NCBI RefSeq assembly: GCF_030815095.1
Contig: NZ_JAUSWF010000007.1
Span: 66,524-130,523, forward strand
DNA from: Aedoeadaptatus ivorii
GTDB lineage: Bacteria; Bacillota; Clostridia; Tissierellales; Peptoniphilaceae
Reading direction: 5' to 3'
DNA length: 64,000 nucleotides
Of the stretch, positions 25,539-34,582 are shown piece by piece (position 1 is the first letter of the stretch; the number at the start of each line of letters is the position of its first letter). The notes under the pieces are model-generated. The model saw nothing but the letters and a program-made list of their open reading frames with translations. It searched no databases and was not told where the DNA came from. The position numbers were made by a program, and so were the translations under genes.

Positions 25539-26228
25539 ATGAAGGACTTCAGCATCGAAAAATACTTCGTCGTGGGCCCCGAAAACACCGGCGGCCGTCC
25601 CGTGCTCCCGATCATTCGCGCGGCGGTGGAAGCGGGCTTTACCTTTTTGCAGATTCGCTCGAAGACCGCGTCGGCACGGGAGTTGATCGTCCTGTTGGAA
25701 GATACCTCCCGCCTGCTTCGGGAGATGGGAAAGAGCGATTCGGTGGCCCTGGTGGCGGACGATCGCTTGGATGTGGTCCTCGCCGCCCGGGAACGGGGCG
25801 CCAAAGTCGATGGCATTCACGTCGGCCAGTCGGACATCTATCCCGAAATCTGCCGCAAGTATCTCGGCGACGATGCGATCGTCGGGCTTTCCGCCCCCAC
25901 CGGGGATCTGGTGCACTATATCGAGAAGGGCGATTTTTCGCAGATCGACTACTTCGGCGCGGGGCCGCTCCATCCCACCGACACCAAGCGGGACTGCGGG
26001 CTCGACGCCGAGGGCAATCTGATCGTACGCACCCTCGACGAACTCACTCACTTGGCGGAGATTTCGCCCCTGCCGGTGACGGTGGGCGGCGGCGTAAAGG
26101 CGGAGGATCTCGAAGCGCTCGCGGCGACGGGGATTCACGGCTTCTTCGTGGTCTCTGCCGTGGCGGGGGCAGACGATCCCGGGGCGGCGGCAAGGGAGCT
26201 CGTCGAGATTTGGGATCACGCCCGATGA
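25539..26228 (+). CDS. Thiamine phosphate synthase-like protein ThiE, copy 2
   Basis: ThiE/TenI family TIM barrel of 229 residues with FLQIRSKT, ALVADDRLDVV, GIHVGQSD, FGAGPLHPTDTK and TVGGGVKAED. It is clearly a paralogue of the thiE at 22972 and sits in the salvage operon between thiM and thiD, where ThiE is the usual neighbour. The ATG is 1 bp after the thiM stop; its 3' end overlaps thiD by 4 bp. The product is probably thiamine phosphate synthase. Confidence 0.85.
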   Translation: MKDFSIEKYFVVGPENTGGRPVLPIIRAAVEAGFTFLQIRSKTASARELIVLLEDTSRLLREMGKSDSVALVADDRLDVVLAARERGAKVDGIHVGQSDIYPEICRKYLGDDAIVGLSAPTGDLVHYIEKGDFSQIDYFGAGPLHPTDTKRDCGLDAEGNLIVRTLDELTHLAEISPLPVTVGGGVKAEDLEALAATGIHGFFVVSAVAGADDPGAAARELVEIWDHAR

Positions 26229-27004
26229 AGACAATGATGACCGTGGCGGGGAGCGACGCATCCGGCGGGGCGGGGATTCAGGCGGACATCAAGACCGCCA
26301 CCGCCCTCGGCGTCTATGCGACGTCTGCGATTACAGCGATCACCGCCCAAAACACCATGGGGATTCGCCGCATCGACGTGCTGCCGCCGGAGGCGGTAGA
26401 GGCGCAAATGCGCGCGATCCTCGAAGACATTCCGCCCGATGCGGTAAAAATCGGCATGCTCTCGTCCGCCGAGACCATTCGCACCGTGGCCCGCTGCCTT
26501 CGGGACTATGCGGGACCGGTCGTCGTCGACCCCGTGCTCGTCGCATCGAGCGGCGCGCGGCTATTGGAGAAAGAGGCGCTTACCGCGCTGACCGACTGCC
26601 TCTTTCCCGTGTGCGATCTGATTACGCCCAATCTCCCCGAGGCGGCGGTGCTTTTGGAACAAGAGCGCATAGAAGACGGGGATATAGCACAGATCGCCGC
26701 ATCCTTGGCGAAGCGCTACTCCCTTGCCGTGCTCGTAAAGGGCGGCCATGCCGAGGGCGATGCGACGGATGTGCTCTATGACGGAGCAATACACTACTTT
26801 ACCAAGCCTCGCGTAGAGGGCGCCGATCCCCACGGGACGGGGTGCACGCTCTCTTCGGCGATCGCCTGCTATTTGAGTCTCGGCGCGCCGCTTCCTGTGG
26901 CGGTCGAGAAGGCGAAGGAATACGTATATAACGCGATAGAAAGTGCGCCGAATCTGGGTTCGGGCAAGGCGCCTTTGAATCATATGAATATAGGAGGAAA
27001 ATAA
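26225..27004 (+). CDS. thiD: HMP / HMP-phosphate kinase ThiD
   Basis: Phosphorylates the pyrimidine moiety twice to HMP pyrophosphate. 259 residues, ribokinase fold, with AGSDASGGAGIQADIK at the start, TAITAQNT, VVDPVLVASSG and the active-site DPHGTGCTLSSA. It overlaps thiE2 by 4 bp; an upstream alternative start within thiE2 is not needed. Confidence 0.96.
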   Translation: MKTMMTVAGSDASGGAGIQADIKTATALGVYATSAITAITAQNTMGIRRIDVLPPEAVEAQMRAILEDIPPDAVKIGMLSSAETIRTVARCLRDYAGPVVVDPVLVASSGARLLEKEALTALTDCLFPVCDLITPNLPEAAVLLEQERIEDGDIAQIAASLAKRYSLAVLVKGGHAEGDATDVLYDGAIHYFTKPRVEGADPHGTGCTLSSAIACYLSLGAPLPVAVEKAKEYVYNAIESAPNLGSGKAPLNHMNIGGK

Positions 27005-27005
27005 A

Positions 27006-28307
27006 ATGGCATACGCAACACAAATGGACGCGGCAAGACAGGGGATTATCACCCGTGAGATGGAAATCGTCGCCGAAAAGGAAAACCGCACGGCGGAAGA
27101 GATTCGCGCCTGGGTGGCGGAAGGCAAGGTCGCCATTCCCGCCAATAAAAACCACAAGAGCTTAGATCCCGCGGGCATCGGTTCTATGTTAAAGACCAAG
27201 ATCAATGTCAACCTCGGGGTTTCCCGCGACGTCGCCGACTGGGAATCGGAGATGGAAAAGGTAAACCACGCTGTGGAACTCGGGGCGGATGCCATCATGG
27301 ACCTCTCGACCCATGGAGACACCAAGATCTTCCGCAACAAGCTCACCGACGAGTGCCCGGCGATGATCGGTACCGTGCCGATCTACGACTCGGTCATCTA
27401 TCACCAACGCGATCTGGGCGAACTTACCGCCGAGGACTTTTTGGAAGTCATCCGCGCCCACGGGGAAGACGGGGTCGACTTCGTCACCCTGCACTGCGGC
27501 CTGACCAAGCGCACGGTGGAACAACTGAAGCGCTTCGGCAGAAAGACCAATATCGTATCCCGCGGAGGGTCTTTGATCTTTGCGTGGATGAGCATGACCG
27601 GCGAAGAAAACCCCTTCTTCGAATACTATGACGAAATTCTCGACATCTGCCGCGAATACGATATGACCATCTCTTTGGGCGACGGCGCACGCCCCGGCTG
27701 TCTCGCCGATGCGGGCGATCTGCTGCAGATCGAAGAGCTGGTACGTTTGGGCGAGCTGACCAAGCGCGCATGGGAAAAAGACGTGCAGGTCATGGTCGAA
27801 GGACCGGGACACGTGCCCCTAAACGAAGTCGCCGCCAATATGGAAATTCAACAGACCATCTGTGCCGGCGCGCCCTTCTACGTATTGGGACCCTTGGTTA
27901 CCGACATCGCACCGGGCTATGACCACATCACCGCCGCCATCGGCGGGGCGGTGGCCGCTGCCCACGGCGCCGCCTTCCTCTGCTATGTAACCCCGGCGGA
28001 ACACTTGGCGCTTCCCAATGCGGCGGATGTCAAGGCGGGCATTATGGCCTCGAAGATCGCCGCTCACGCCGCGGATATCGCCAAGGGCGTTCCCGGTGCC
28101 CGCGACGAAGACGACGCCATGGGGGATGCGCGCCGGGAATTGGACTGGGAGAAGATGTTCGCCCACGCCATGGATCCCGAAACCGCACGCCGCGTGCGCG
28201 ACGAACGAAGCCCCGAAGTGGAAGAAACCTGCTCCATGTGCGGCAAGTTCTGTGCCGTGCGCAGCATGAACAAGGCGCTCAGCGGAGAAAAAGTAGATAT
28301 CCTCTAA
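27006..28307 (+). CDS. thiC: HMP-phosphate synthase ThiC
   Basis: Radical SAM enzyme that rearranges AIR to HMP phosphate. At 433 residues it is the short form lacking the long N-terminal extension. The C-terminal cluster motif is C409-S-M-C412-G-K-F-C416, that is C-x2-C-x3-C, one residue tighter than the C-x2-C-x4-C of the textbook enzymes. TKINVNLG, MDLSTHGD and VEGPGHVPL are conserved. It begins 1 bp after thiD behind AGGAGGAAAATAAA and is the last gene of the riboswitch operon. Confidence 0.95.
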   Translation: MAYATQMDAARQGIITREMEIVAEKENRTAEEIRAWVAEGKVAIPANKNHKSLDPAGIGSMLKTKINVNLGVSRDVADWESEMEKVNHAVELGADAIMDLSTHGDTKIFRNKLTDECPAMIGTVPIYDSVIYHQRDLGELTAEDFLEVIRAHGEDGVDFVTLHCGLTKRTVEQLKRFGRKTNIVSRGGSLIFAWMSMTGEENPFFEYYDEILDICREYDMTISLGDGARPGCLADAGDLLQIEELVRLGELTKRAWEKDVQVMVEGPGHVPLNEVAANMEIQQTICAGAPFYVLGPLVTDIAPGYDHITAAIGGAVAAAHGAAFLCYVTPAEHLALPNAADVKAGIMASKIAAHAADIAKGVPGARDEDDAMGDARRELDWEKMFAHAMDPETARRVRDERSPEVEETCSMCGKFCAVRSMNKALSGEKVDIL

Positions 28308-28327
28308 GCCCACAAAAGAATCGCGGC

Positions 28328-28357
28328 AAAAAAAGAGCCTCCCGAGAGGCTCTTTTT
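28328..28357 (+). terminator. Intrinsic terminator after thiC
   Basis: AAAGAGCCT / AGGCTCTTT with a CCCG loop and a T run. Confidence 0.88.
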
Positions 28358-28369
28358 GTATGCCCAAAA

Positions 28370-28403
28370 TAAAAAAAGGTGCGGATTGTCCGCACCTTTT
28401 CTA
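28370..28403 (-). terminator. Intrinsic terminator of the PBP gene
   Basis: An AAAAGGTGCGGA / TCCGCACCTTTT stem, with a T run on the minus strand, overlaps the PBP stop codon. Confidence 0.85.
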
Positions 28404-30827
28404 GTTTTGTTGATCGCCTTGTCCTTGGCCCTGGCCCTGGCCTTGTCCTTGTCCTTGACCTTGACCCTGACCTTGTCCTTGGCCCTGTTGCTGGCTGTTG
28501 CCGTTGTTATTGTTATCGTTCTGTTCTTGATTGTCCTCTTTCTTTTCCACCTTCGGCTTTTTGGGCTTCGGAGGAATGTTCTTATAGAGGTTTCTCAGGC
28601 CGCTGGGGGCGGTGCTTTCGGCAAAGAGTTCGGTATAGCCCGCCACCGGAATATATTTGCGGTACAGGCCGTCTTCCGGCGCCTCGAACTTTTTGTCCGC
28701 GAGATCTTTGTGCACGTCGGACATAATCGCCCGCCACAGTCTCGCCGCCATACGGGAGTAGTCCCATAGGGGCGTGTTGTCGTCGTTTCCGATCCAGACC
28801 GATGCCGTGTAGTAGGGGGTATAGCCCACAAACCAGCTGTCGCGCTTGCGGTTGGTGGTACCGGTCTTGCCGGCGATGTGCATGCCGGAGAAGTTTGCGT
28901 AGGTACCGGTACCGCGGCTGACGACGTTCTCTAAGATATCGGTCATAATATAGGCGTTTTGGGGCGAGGTGATTTCCACTTCTTCCCGGGGGTTTTCGTA
29001 GATGACCTTGCCGCTTTTGTCGGTGATCTTGTCGACAAAGGAGGGAGCGATAAAGTTGCCTTGATTGGGGAAGGTACTGAATGCGCCCGCCATTTCCAGG
29101 GGACTGATTCCCACCGTCATGCCGCCGAGTGTGAGGGAGGCGAGGTTCATATCGTTGTATTTTTTGGTGTCGATATTGACGTAGCGCTCGTTGTCTTCAG
29201 GCTCTACGATAGAGCTGACATTCATCTTTTCCAGATTTTCGATCATCATCTTGCTCGCCTCGTCCTCGCCTTTGGCGAGTCCCTTGCCGACGAGATAGGC
29301 GCCGACATTCGACGAGTTGACGATCAGATTGCGGACGGTGGTATAGCCCTTGTAGCCCGTGGAGTTCTTGGGCCAGCCGCCGGGGCGCGGCAGGTCACGG
29401 TACACATCGCCCGCGGTACCCCCCTTGTTAAAGAGGGCGAGATAGGGGCCGATGGGCTTGATTGCCGAACCGGGCTGGCGCGGGTTTTTGGCGCGGTTTA
29501 GGATATTGTTGCCGCCGATGCCCCTTCCGCCGACAATCGAAGCGACGCGTCCGGTCTGGTGGTCCATAATGACGATCCCGACCTGGGGCTGAATGATGCC
29601 TTTTTTGTCCTTGTGGCGGCCGGGGAAGTAGGTATTCTGGCTTACTTTTTCCTCGACGATCTTTTGGATATCCAGATCCATGGGGGTTTCTATGCGCAGA
29701 CCGCCGTTGTAGAGAATTTGCTGCGCCTCTTTCGAGTCGTGTCCCTGTTCTTTGAGGATGTCGAGCACTTCGTCTTTGACGGCATCCACATAATACGAGG
29801 AGATGCCCTTGGTGGTTCTCGCGCCGAGATCCAGCTCTATGGGCTCGTCGATGGCGGCGGTCATGGTAGATTCTTCGATCATACCCAGATCGTGCATTTT
29901 ATGCAGGATCAGCTTTTGCCGCTTTTTGCTGGTGGGATTCGACACCGCCTTGCGCACGAGCATATCGCCCGATAAGACTTGGCTGTATTCGAAGGAGTCG
30001 ATCTCGTCGGCCTCGAAGAGTGCCTTGCCGAGTTCCTTGTCCCGATCGGTGGATTCTTCGCCCAGCGAGTCCGCCGCCACCAGCGTAATTTCGAGGTTGT
30101 CGATGCCCTCGCCGTCCTCGAAGGGGGCGAGCTTATAGGGCGTATAGTCCGAAGGGCGGTTGGTGATGCCGATAATCATGGCGGATTCCGCCAAGGTGAG
30201 ATCCGACACGTCTTTGTCGAAAAAGGTCTTGGCGGCGGCCTGTACGCCGATGGTGCCCTTGGAGAAGGCGGCGGAGTTCAAATACGCCTCGAGGATCTGT
30301 TCTTTGCTCAGATTGCTCTCCAGTTGAAAGGCGTAATAGATGTCCTGAAACTTTCGCGCAAAGCTCTGTACCTGCGAGGTATAGAGGTTTTTTGCCACCT
30401 GCATGGTGATGGTGGATCCCCCCTGGGAGAAGCTCATATTTCGCAGGTTCCGCACCGTGGCGGAAATCAGCCGGCGAAAGTCGACGCCGTTGTGCTCGTA
30501 AAACCGCTGGTCTTCGATGGCGACGGCCGCCTGTTTTAAGTGCTCGGGCATTTTGTCGATCGGCACGTATTCGCTAAATTCGTTCTGCACGAGTTTTTCC
30601 ACCGGATCGCCGTTTTTGTCCAAAACGACCGATGTCTCGGCGATGGCCTCGCGTACATTTTTGGGGTCAATCTCCGGCGATTGGCTGATGGCGGTAACGG
30701 CATAGGCCGCGGCCAGCCCGGCCGTCGTGACCCCGATTATAATAATGATTAAAAATAAGATCTTAAAGGCGGAGCTCCAACGCAGGGAATGGGCTTCGCG
30801 CCCCTCCGCTCTGGTCTTTCTTGTCAT
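28401..30827 (-). CDS. Class A penicillin-binding protein (PBP1A type)
   Basis: Bifunctional peptidoglycan synthase, 808 residues. A single membrane anchor spans ~21-46. The glycosyltransferase domain has catalytic E105 (AIEDQRFYEH) and QGGSTITMQVAKN. The transpeptidase domain has S454-A-I-K457, S505-S-N and K654-T-G. The C-terminus is a charged, Pro/Lys-rich linker, then Asn/Gln-rich sequence and twelve Gln-Gly dipeptides (781-804). It is monocistronic on the minus strand. Confidence 0.95.
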   Translation of the reverse strand: MTRKTRAEGREAHSLRWSSAFKILFLIIIIIGVTTAGLAAAYAVTAISQSPEIDPKNVREAIAETSVVLDKNGDPVEKLVQNEFSEYVPIDKMPEHLKQAAVAIEDQRFYEHNGVDFRRLISATVRNLRNMSFSQGGSTITMQVAKNLYTSQVQSFARKFQDIYYAFQLESNLSKEQILEAYLNSAAFSKGTIGVQAAAKTFFDKDVSDLTLAESAMIIGITNRPSDYTPYKLAPFEDGEGIDNLEITLVAADSLGEESTDRDKELGKALFEADEIDSFEYSQVLSGDMLVRKAVSNPTSKKRQKLILHKMHDLGMIEESTMTAAIDEPIELDLGARTTKGISSYYVDAVKDEVLDILKEQGHDSKEAQQILYNGGLRIETPMDLDIQKIVEEKVSQNTYFPGRHKDKKGIIQPQVGIVIMDHQTGRVASIVGGRGIGGNNILNRAKNPRQPGSAIKPIGPYLALFNKGGTAGDVYRDLPRPGGWPKNSTGYKGYTTVRNLIVNSSNVGAYLVGKGLAKGEDEASKMMIENLEKMNVSSIVEPEDNERYVNIDTKKYNDMNLASLTLGGMTVGISPLEMAGAFSTFPNQGNFIAPSFVDKITDKSGKVIYENPREEVEITSPQNAYIMTDILENVVSRGTGTYANFSGMHIAGKTGTTNRKRDSWFVGYTPYYTASVWIGNDDNTPLWDYSRMAARLWRAIMSDVHKDLADKKFEAPEDGLYRKYIPVAGYTELFAESTAPSGLRNLYKNIPPKPKKPKVEKKEDNQEQNDNNNNGNSQQQGQGQGQGQGQGQGQGQGQGQGQGDQQN
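28416..28487 (-). repeat. In-gene hexanucleotide repeat coding Gln-Gly
   Basis: Twelve consecutive CAR-GGN units encode the (QG)12 tail of the PBP. The 6-bp units vary at wobble positions. Changes in copy number would lengthen or shorten the tail without a frameshift. Confidence 0.9.
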
Positions 30828-30968
30828 AGAAACCTCCTTCTATATTTGACTATTATACCAAAAGGGCACAGAGAGAGGCATAAGATTCTGTGAAATATAG
30901 GCGTTCGGGCAAATTCTCCGCGAGAATTAGACGGATATTAGAAATATAGGCGGCGTCCTGTTAAAATT

Positions 30969-31009
30969 TTTACATACTGGGTAGAAACCCCGTATAGTTA
31001 TGGTATAAT
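30969..31009 (+). promoter_or_regulatory. Candidate promoter of the P1 peptidase-panT-coaX-dus unit
   Basis: TTTACA (30969-30974) with TATAGT 18 bp later, and a separate consensus TATAAT at 31004-31009, lie upstream of the start at 31034. Which -10 is used cannot be decided. Confidence 0.45.
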
Positions 31010-31033
31010 CGTTTCGCGTGAAAGAGGTGTAAT

Positions 31034-31981
31034 ATGTATTCCGGACATATAACCGACGTTCCCGGCATCGCCGTGGGACATATGGAAGATGCGGAGGGCG
31101 GCACCGGTGTGACGGTCGTCGTGCCTCCGGCGGGCACCACCGCCGGCGTCGATGTACGCGGCGGCGGACCCGGCACCCGGGAGTGTATCTTGCTGCGGCC
31201 CGAATACGCCATGGATACGGTGCACGCCGTGGTCTTAAGCGGTGGCTCCGCCTATGGACTCGAGGCGGCGAGCGGCGTAATGCGCGGCTTGCGCGCCGAC
31301 GGCATCGGCTATTCCGTGGGCGTGGGAATCGTCCCCATCGTCCCCTCGGCCATTCTCTTCGACTTGACCTACAAAAACCCCGACGTATGGCCCGATATGG
31401 AAATGGGCCTTTCGGCCTACAACCAGGCGAGTACCGAAATGAGACGACAAGGTTCGGTGGGCGCCGGTTGCGGTTGCACGGCGGCAAAGAGCATGGGCAC
31501 AGAATACGCAAAGAAATCCGGCATCGGCTCCGCCGCCATACAGGTGGGCGATGCGGTATTTGCCGCCATCGTCGCGGTGAATGCCTTCGGCAATATTTAC
31601 GATGCCGAAGCGGGACGCGCCCTCGCCATGCCCGTGGTGGACGGTGAGGCGGTGCCCTTTGAGGAAGCGCTACTTCGGGGGCCCTTATCCTTTGCCGAGG
31701 CGGGACACAAAAATACGACCCTCGCCATCGTCGCGACCAACGGAAAATTCGATAAGACCGCGCTCTGTAAGCTCGCGGGTAGGAGCCACAACGGCCTCGC
31801 CCGAAGCATTCAACCGGTACACACCGAACTCGACGGCGATACGATCTTTTCTCTCGCCACCAACGAGGTCGACATCTCTATGCAGGCCGCCGGCCACTAT
31901 CTGCCCAAGGTGCTCGCGCGGGCGGTGGCAAACGGCATTTACAGCGTACAAAAAGATAATACAGCGAGCGAAACTATATGA
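31034..31981 (+). CDS. P1 (S58) family aminopeptidase/amidase
   Basis: DmpA-type N-terminal-nucleophile hydrolase, 315 residues. Family hallmarks are the N-terminal ITDVPGIAVGH, VVLSGGSAYGLEAASGVM, a GSVGAGCGCTAAK loop and NTTLAIVATN. Members cleave N-terminal residues or beta-peptides after self-processing into two chains. An AGAGGTG site precedes the ATG. Its proximity to the pantothenate genes may be incidental, though an amidase could release beta-alanine or pantoate-type compounds; that is speculation. Confidence 0.85.
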   Translation: MYSGHITDVPGIAVGHMEDAEGGTGVTVVVPPAGTTAGVDVRGGGPGTRECILLRPEYAMDTVHAVVLSGGSAYGLEAASGVMRGLRADGIGYSVGVGIVPIVPSAILFDLTYKNPDVWPDMEMGLSAYNQASTEMRRQGSVGAGCGCTAAKSMGTEYAKKSGIGSAAIQVGDAVFAAIVAVNAFGNIYDAEAGRALAMPVVDGEAVPFEEALLRGPLSFAEAGHKNTTLAIVATNGKFDKTALCKLAGRSHNGLARSIQPVHTELDGDTIFSLATNEVDISMQAAGHYLPKVLARAVANGIYSVQKDNTASETI

Positions 31982-32017
31982 CCGGTATCCCGTGGGGAAC
32001 CGGATCGGAGGGAAACT

Positions 32018-32788
32018 ATGCAAACACACAAAGGCAAGAAGGACGGGCTGCTGTCGACGCGGCAGATCGTCATTATCGGCATTTTGGGGGCGATCACCGT
32101 CGTATTGGGACTGACGCCCTTGGGCTTTGTTCCCATCGGGCCCTTGAATGCGACCACCATGCACATTCCCGTCCTCGTCGCCGCCTTTTTGGAGGGGCCG
32201 GTGGTGGGCGGGTTCGTGGGTTTGATCTTCGGACTCAGCTCCCTGTTTAACGCCATCACCCGACCGACGCCGATTTCGATCGTATTCTACAATCCGCTGA
32301 TTTCGATCCTGCCCCGCGTCCTCTTGGGCATCGTGAGCTATTATTTATATGCGGGCTTCCGAAAGATCGACGGCAACGCGCTGAAAAAGGTGGGGATTTT
32401 GTGCTGGATCGGCGCCCTGGCCTTTTTGCTTCGCGGCCTATGGGGCAATATTTCGGCGGGCGAATACGGCGCGTCGTTCTTTCTCAATACCTTCTTTCTC
32501 CTCCTCTCGGCAGGGCTCTTCTACGGCATGTGGAAGTCCGAGTCCAAAAGCGCCGCGGTGGTGCTCGCCGCCTTTGTATCGACCATCTTCCACTCGGCGA
32601 TGGTGATGAGCGGCATTTATATCTTTTTTGCGGAGGAATTTGTAAAGGGCGTAGGCGCCTCTATGGAAGTGGTGAACACGGTGATCTTCGGCACCATTAT
32701 CACATCGGGCGTGCCCGAGGGCATTCTGGCGGCGATCATTACGACCGGCGTGGTGACCGCCCGATTGGCAAGTATCAAGAAAAAATAA
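32018..32788 (+). CDS. ECF transporter S component, probably for pantothenate
   Basis: Hydrophobic 256-residue protein with about six membrane segments and the S-component pattern near the N-terminus (short helix, then PLNATTMHIPVLVAAFLEGP). It is separated by 18 bp from coaX, the pantothenate kinase, which is the basis for assigning pantothenate (PanT-like) specificity. It would have to borrow an EcfA1A2T module, such as the one at the start of the window. GGAGGGAAACT precedes the ATG. Confidence in an S component is high; the substrate is inferred. Confidence 0.82.
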   Translation: MQTHKGKKDGLLSTRQIVIIGILGAITVVLGLTPLGFVPIGPLNATTMHIPVLVAAFLEGPVVGGFVGLIFGLSSLFNAITRPTPISIVFYNPLISILPRVLLGIVSYYLYAGFRKIDGNALKKVGILCWIGALAFLLRGLWGNISAGEYGASFFLNTFFLLLSAGLFYGMWKSESKSAAVVLAAFVSTIFHSAMVMSGIYIFFAEEFVKGVGASMEVVNTVIFGTIITSGVPEGILAAIITTGVVTARLASIKKK

Positions 32789-32806
32789 CGGACAGTCAGG
32801 TGAGAT

Positions 32807-33580
32807 ATGTTATTAGTCATAGACGTCGGAAACACAAATATCGTCTTCGGAGCCTATAAGGGCGAGGAATTGATCCACGACTGGCGGATCTCCTCGGACC
32901 AATCCAAGACCAGCGACGAATTCGGCATGTTGATTACGCAAATACTGGACAATGTGCAGCTGAAACCCGTCGATATCGAAGCGGTCATCATCTCCTCGGT
33001 GGTGCCGAATTTAATGTATACGCTGCAGAATATGGTGATCAAATACTTCCACCAATACCCCATCGTCGTGGGCGTGGGCGTAAAGACCGGCATCAACATC
33101 CGCTACGACAACCCCAGGGAAGTGGGGGCGGACCGGATCGTAAACGCCGTGGCGGCGATTGAACGCTATGGCGGACCGTGCATTATCATCGATCTGGGCA
33201 CGGCGGTCACCTTCTGTGTGGTCGACGATAAGAAGAACTATTTGGGCGGGTTGATTATACCGGGCATCAGCATCTCGGCGGATGCGCTGGTGTCGAGAAC
33301 CTCGAAGCTCCCCAAAATCGAGATCATCAAGCCCGAGAAGGTCATCGGAAAGACGACCGTGAGCAGTATGCAAAACGGGCTCTACTACGGGTTTTCGTCG
33401 ATGATCGACGGCATCGTCACCCATATCATTCGCGAGATGGGCTTGGGACCCGACGAACTCAAGATCATCGCCACCGGCGGGTTTGCCAATCTCTTGGTCT
33501 CCGACAGCATCTACGACATCCTTATCGATCGGGACCTGACGTTGGACGGCCTGCGCATTCTCTATGAGTTGAACCGTTAA
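32807..33580 (+). CDS. coaX: Type III pantothenate kinase
   Basis: First enzyme of coenzyme A synthesis, ATP-dependent and not feedback inhibited. 257 residues of ASKHA fold: phosphate loop VIDVGNTNIVFG, GADRIVNAVAA, and IIDLGTAVTFCVV, followed by LGGLIIPGI. AGGTGA precedes the ATG. The dus gene begins at the base after its stop codon, so the two are coupled. Confidence 0.95.
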   Translation: MLLVIDVGNTNIVFGAYKGEELIHDWRISSDQSKTSDEFGMLITQILDNVQLKPVDIEAVIISSVVPNLMYTLQNMVIKYFHQYPIVVGVGVKTGINIRYDNPREVGADRIVNAVAAIERYGGPCIIIDLGTAVTFCVVDDKKNYLGGLIIPGISISADALVSRTSKLPKIEIIKPEKVIGKTTVSSMQNGLYYGFSSMIDGIVTHIIREMGLGPDELKIIATGGFANLLVSDSIYDILIDRDLTLDGLRILYELNR

Positions 33581-34525
33581 ATGAAATTTACGATCGCACT
33601 GGCGCCTATGGCGGGCTATACCGATCTCAGCTTTCGGCGAATTGCCTCCCGTTACGGGATGGACTACGCCACCACCGAGATGGTAAGCGTCAAGGCGCTT
33701 TATTACGGAGACAAAAAGACGAAGCGGCTGATGGCGGTGGCAGAGGACGAGGCACCGGTGGGGCTGCAGCTATTCGGCGAGGATCCCGCAATTTTGGAGC
33801 AGGTTCTCGCGGACCTTTCTGAAAGCGGCGGGCTCGACGCGTTCGCCTTCGTGGACCTCAATATGGGCTGTCCCGCGCCGAAAATCGTAAAGACCGGCGC
33901 CGGAAGCGCGCTTATGCGGGATCTGCCCCGGGCTAGGGCGATGATGGAATCCGCCGTCAAGGCCTCCTCCGTGCCCGTCACCGTAAAGGTTCGAAAGGGC
34001 TTTTTGGAAGGGGAGACGCAGGGGCTCGAGATCGCCAAAATCGCCCAAGATGCGGGCATCTCGGCCCTTACCGTGCACGGAAGGAGCCGCGAGGCGTATT
34101 ACAGCGGCCTCGCCGATTGGGATTTTATCGGCCGCGTTTCGAATGCGGTGACGATCCCCGTCATCGGAAACGGCGACATCGCCCGGGCCGAAGACATCGC
34201 CCATGCACGGGACTACGGCGTGGCGGGTGTCGCCATAGGGCGGGGCGTCATCGGCAATCCCTTTTTATTTCGCGACTGTAAGCGGTTCCTTTTAGGCGAG
34301 GATCCCCTACCGATATCGGATGCGGAGATCCTGCGCGTCGCCAAGACCCACCTCGCCTGGAGCGTGGCGCAAAAGGGAGAGCGGCTGGGCGTGGTCGAGA
34401 TGCGCAAGCATTTTATCGGCTATCTGAAGGGCTTTCCCGGCGCAAAAAAACTGCGCGCAGAAATCCTTTCGCTTGCCACCGAGGCGGAGATCTTAAAATT
34501 TTTGGACGCGATCCCCGTAGAATAG
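33581..34525 (+). CDS. tRNA-dihydrouridine synthase
   Basis: FMN enzyme that reduces uridines in tRNA D-loops. 314 residues; LAPMAGYTD at the N-terminus binds flavin, and the proton-donor C97 lies in NMGCPAPKIVK. LTVHGRS and PVIGNGDI are conserved. It starts immediately after the coaX stop. DusB-like by context in Bacillota, but the exact paralogue cannot be fixed. Confidence 0.93.
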   Translation: MKFTIALAPMAGYTDLSFRRIASRYGMDYATTEMVSVKALYYGDKKTKRLMAVAEDEAPVGLQLFGEDPAILEQVLADLSESGGLDAFAFVDLNMGCPAPKIVKTGAGSALMRDLPRARAMMESAVKASSVPVTVKVRKGFLEGETQGLEIAKIAQDAGISALTVHGRSREAYYSGLADWDFIGRVSNAVTIPVIGNGDIARAEDIAHARDYGVAGVAIGRGVIGNPFLFRDCKRFLLGEDPLPISDAEILRVAKTHLAWSVAQKGERLGVVEMRKHFIGYLKGFPGAKKLRAEILSLATEAEILKFLDAIPVE

Positions 34526-34535
34526 CCCCGCCCGA

Positions 34536-34564
34536 TTGACAGAAAAAGCCATTTTTTATATAAT
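34536..34564 (+). promoter_or_regulatory. Consensus sigma-70 promoter for greA-lysS
   Basis: Perfect TTGACA and TATAAT hexamers separated by 17 bp. It is the best promoter in the window. Confidence 0.88.
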
Positions 34565-34582
34565 GGGGAAACTTGAGTACCG

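Noticed and set aside
28412..28490. CRISPR-like or tandem DNA repeat
   Set aside because: The repeat is a coding (Gln-Gly)n tail with wobble variation, without spacers.
31978..32005. Hairpin CCGGT ... ACCGG between the P1 peptidase and panT-like gene as a terminator
   Set aside because: It has no T run and nearly no loop, and it would separate genes that otherwise look co-transcribed.
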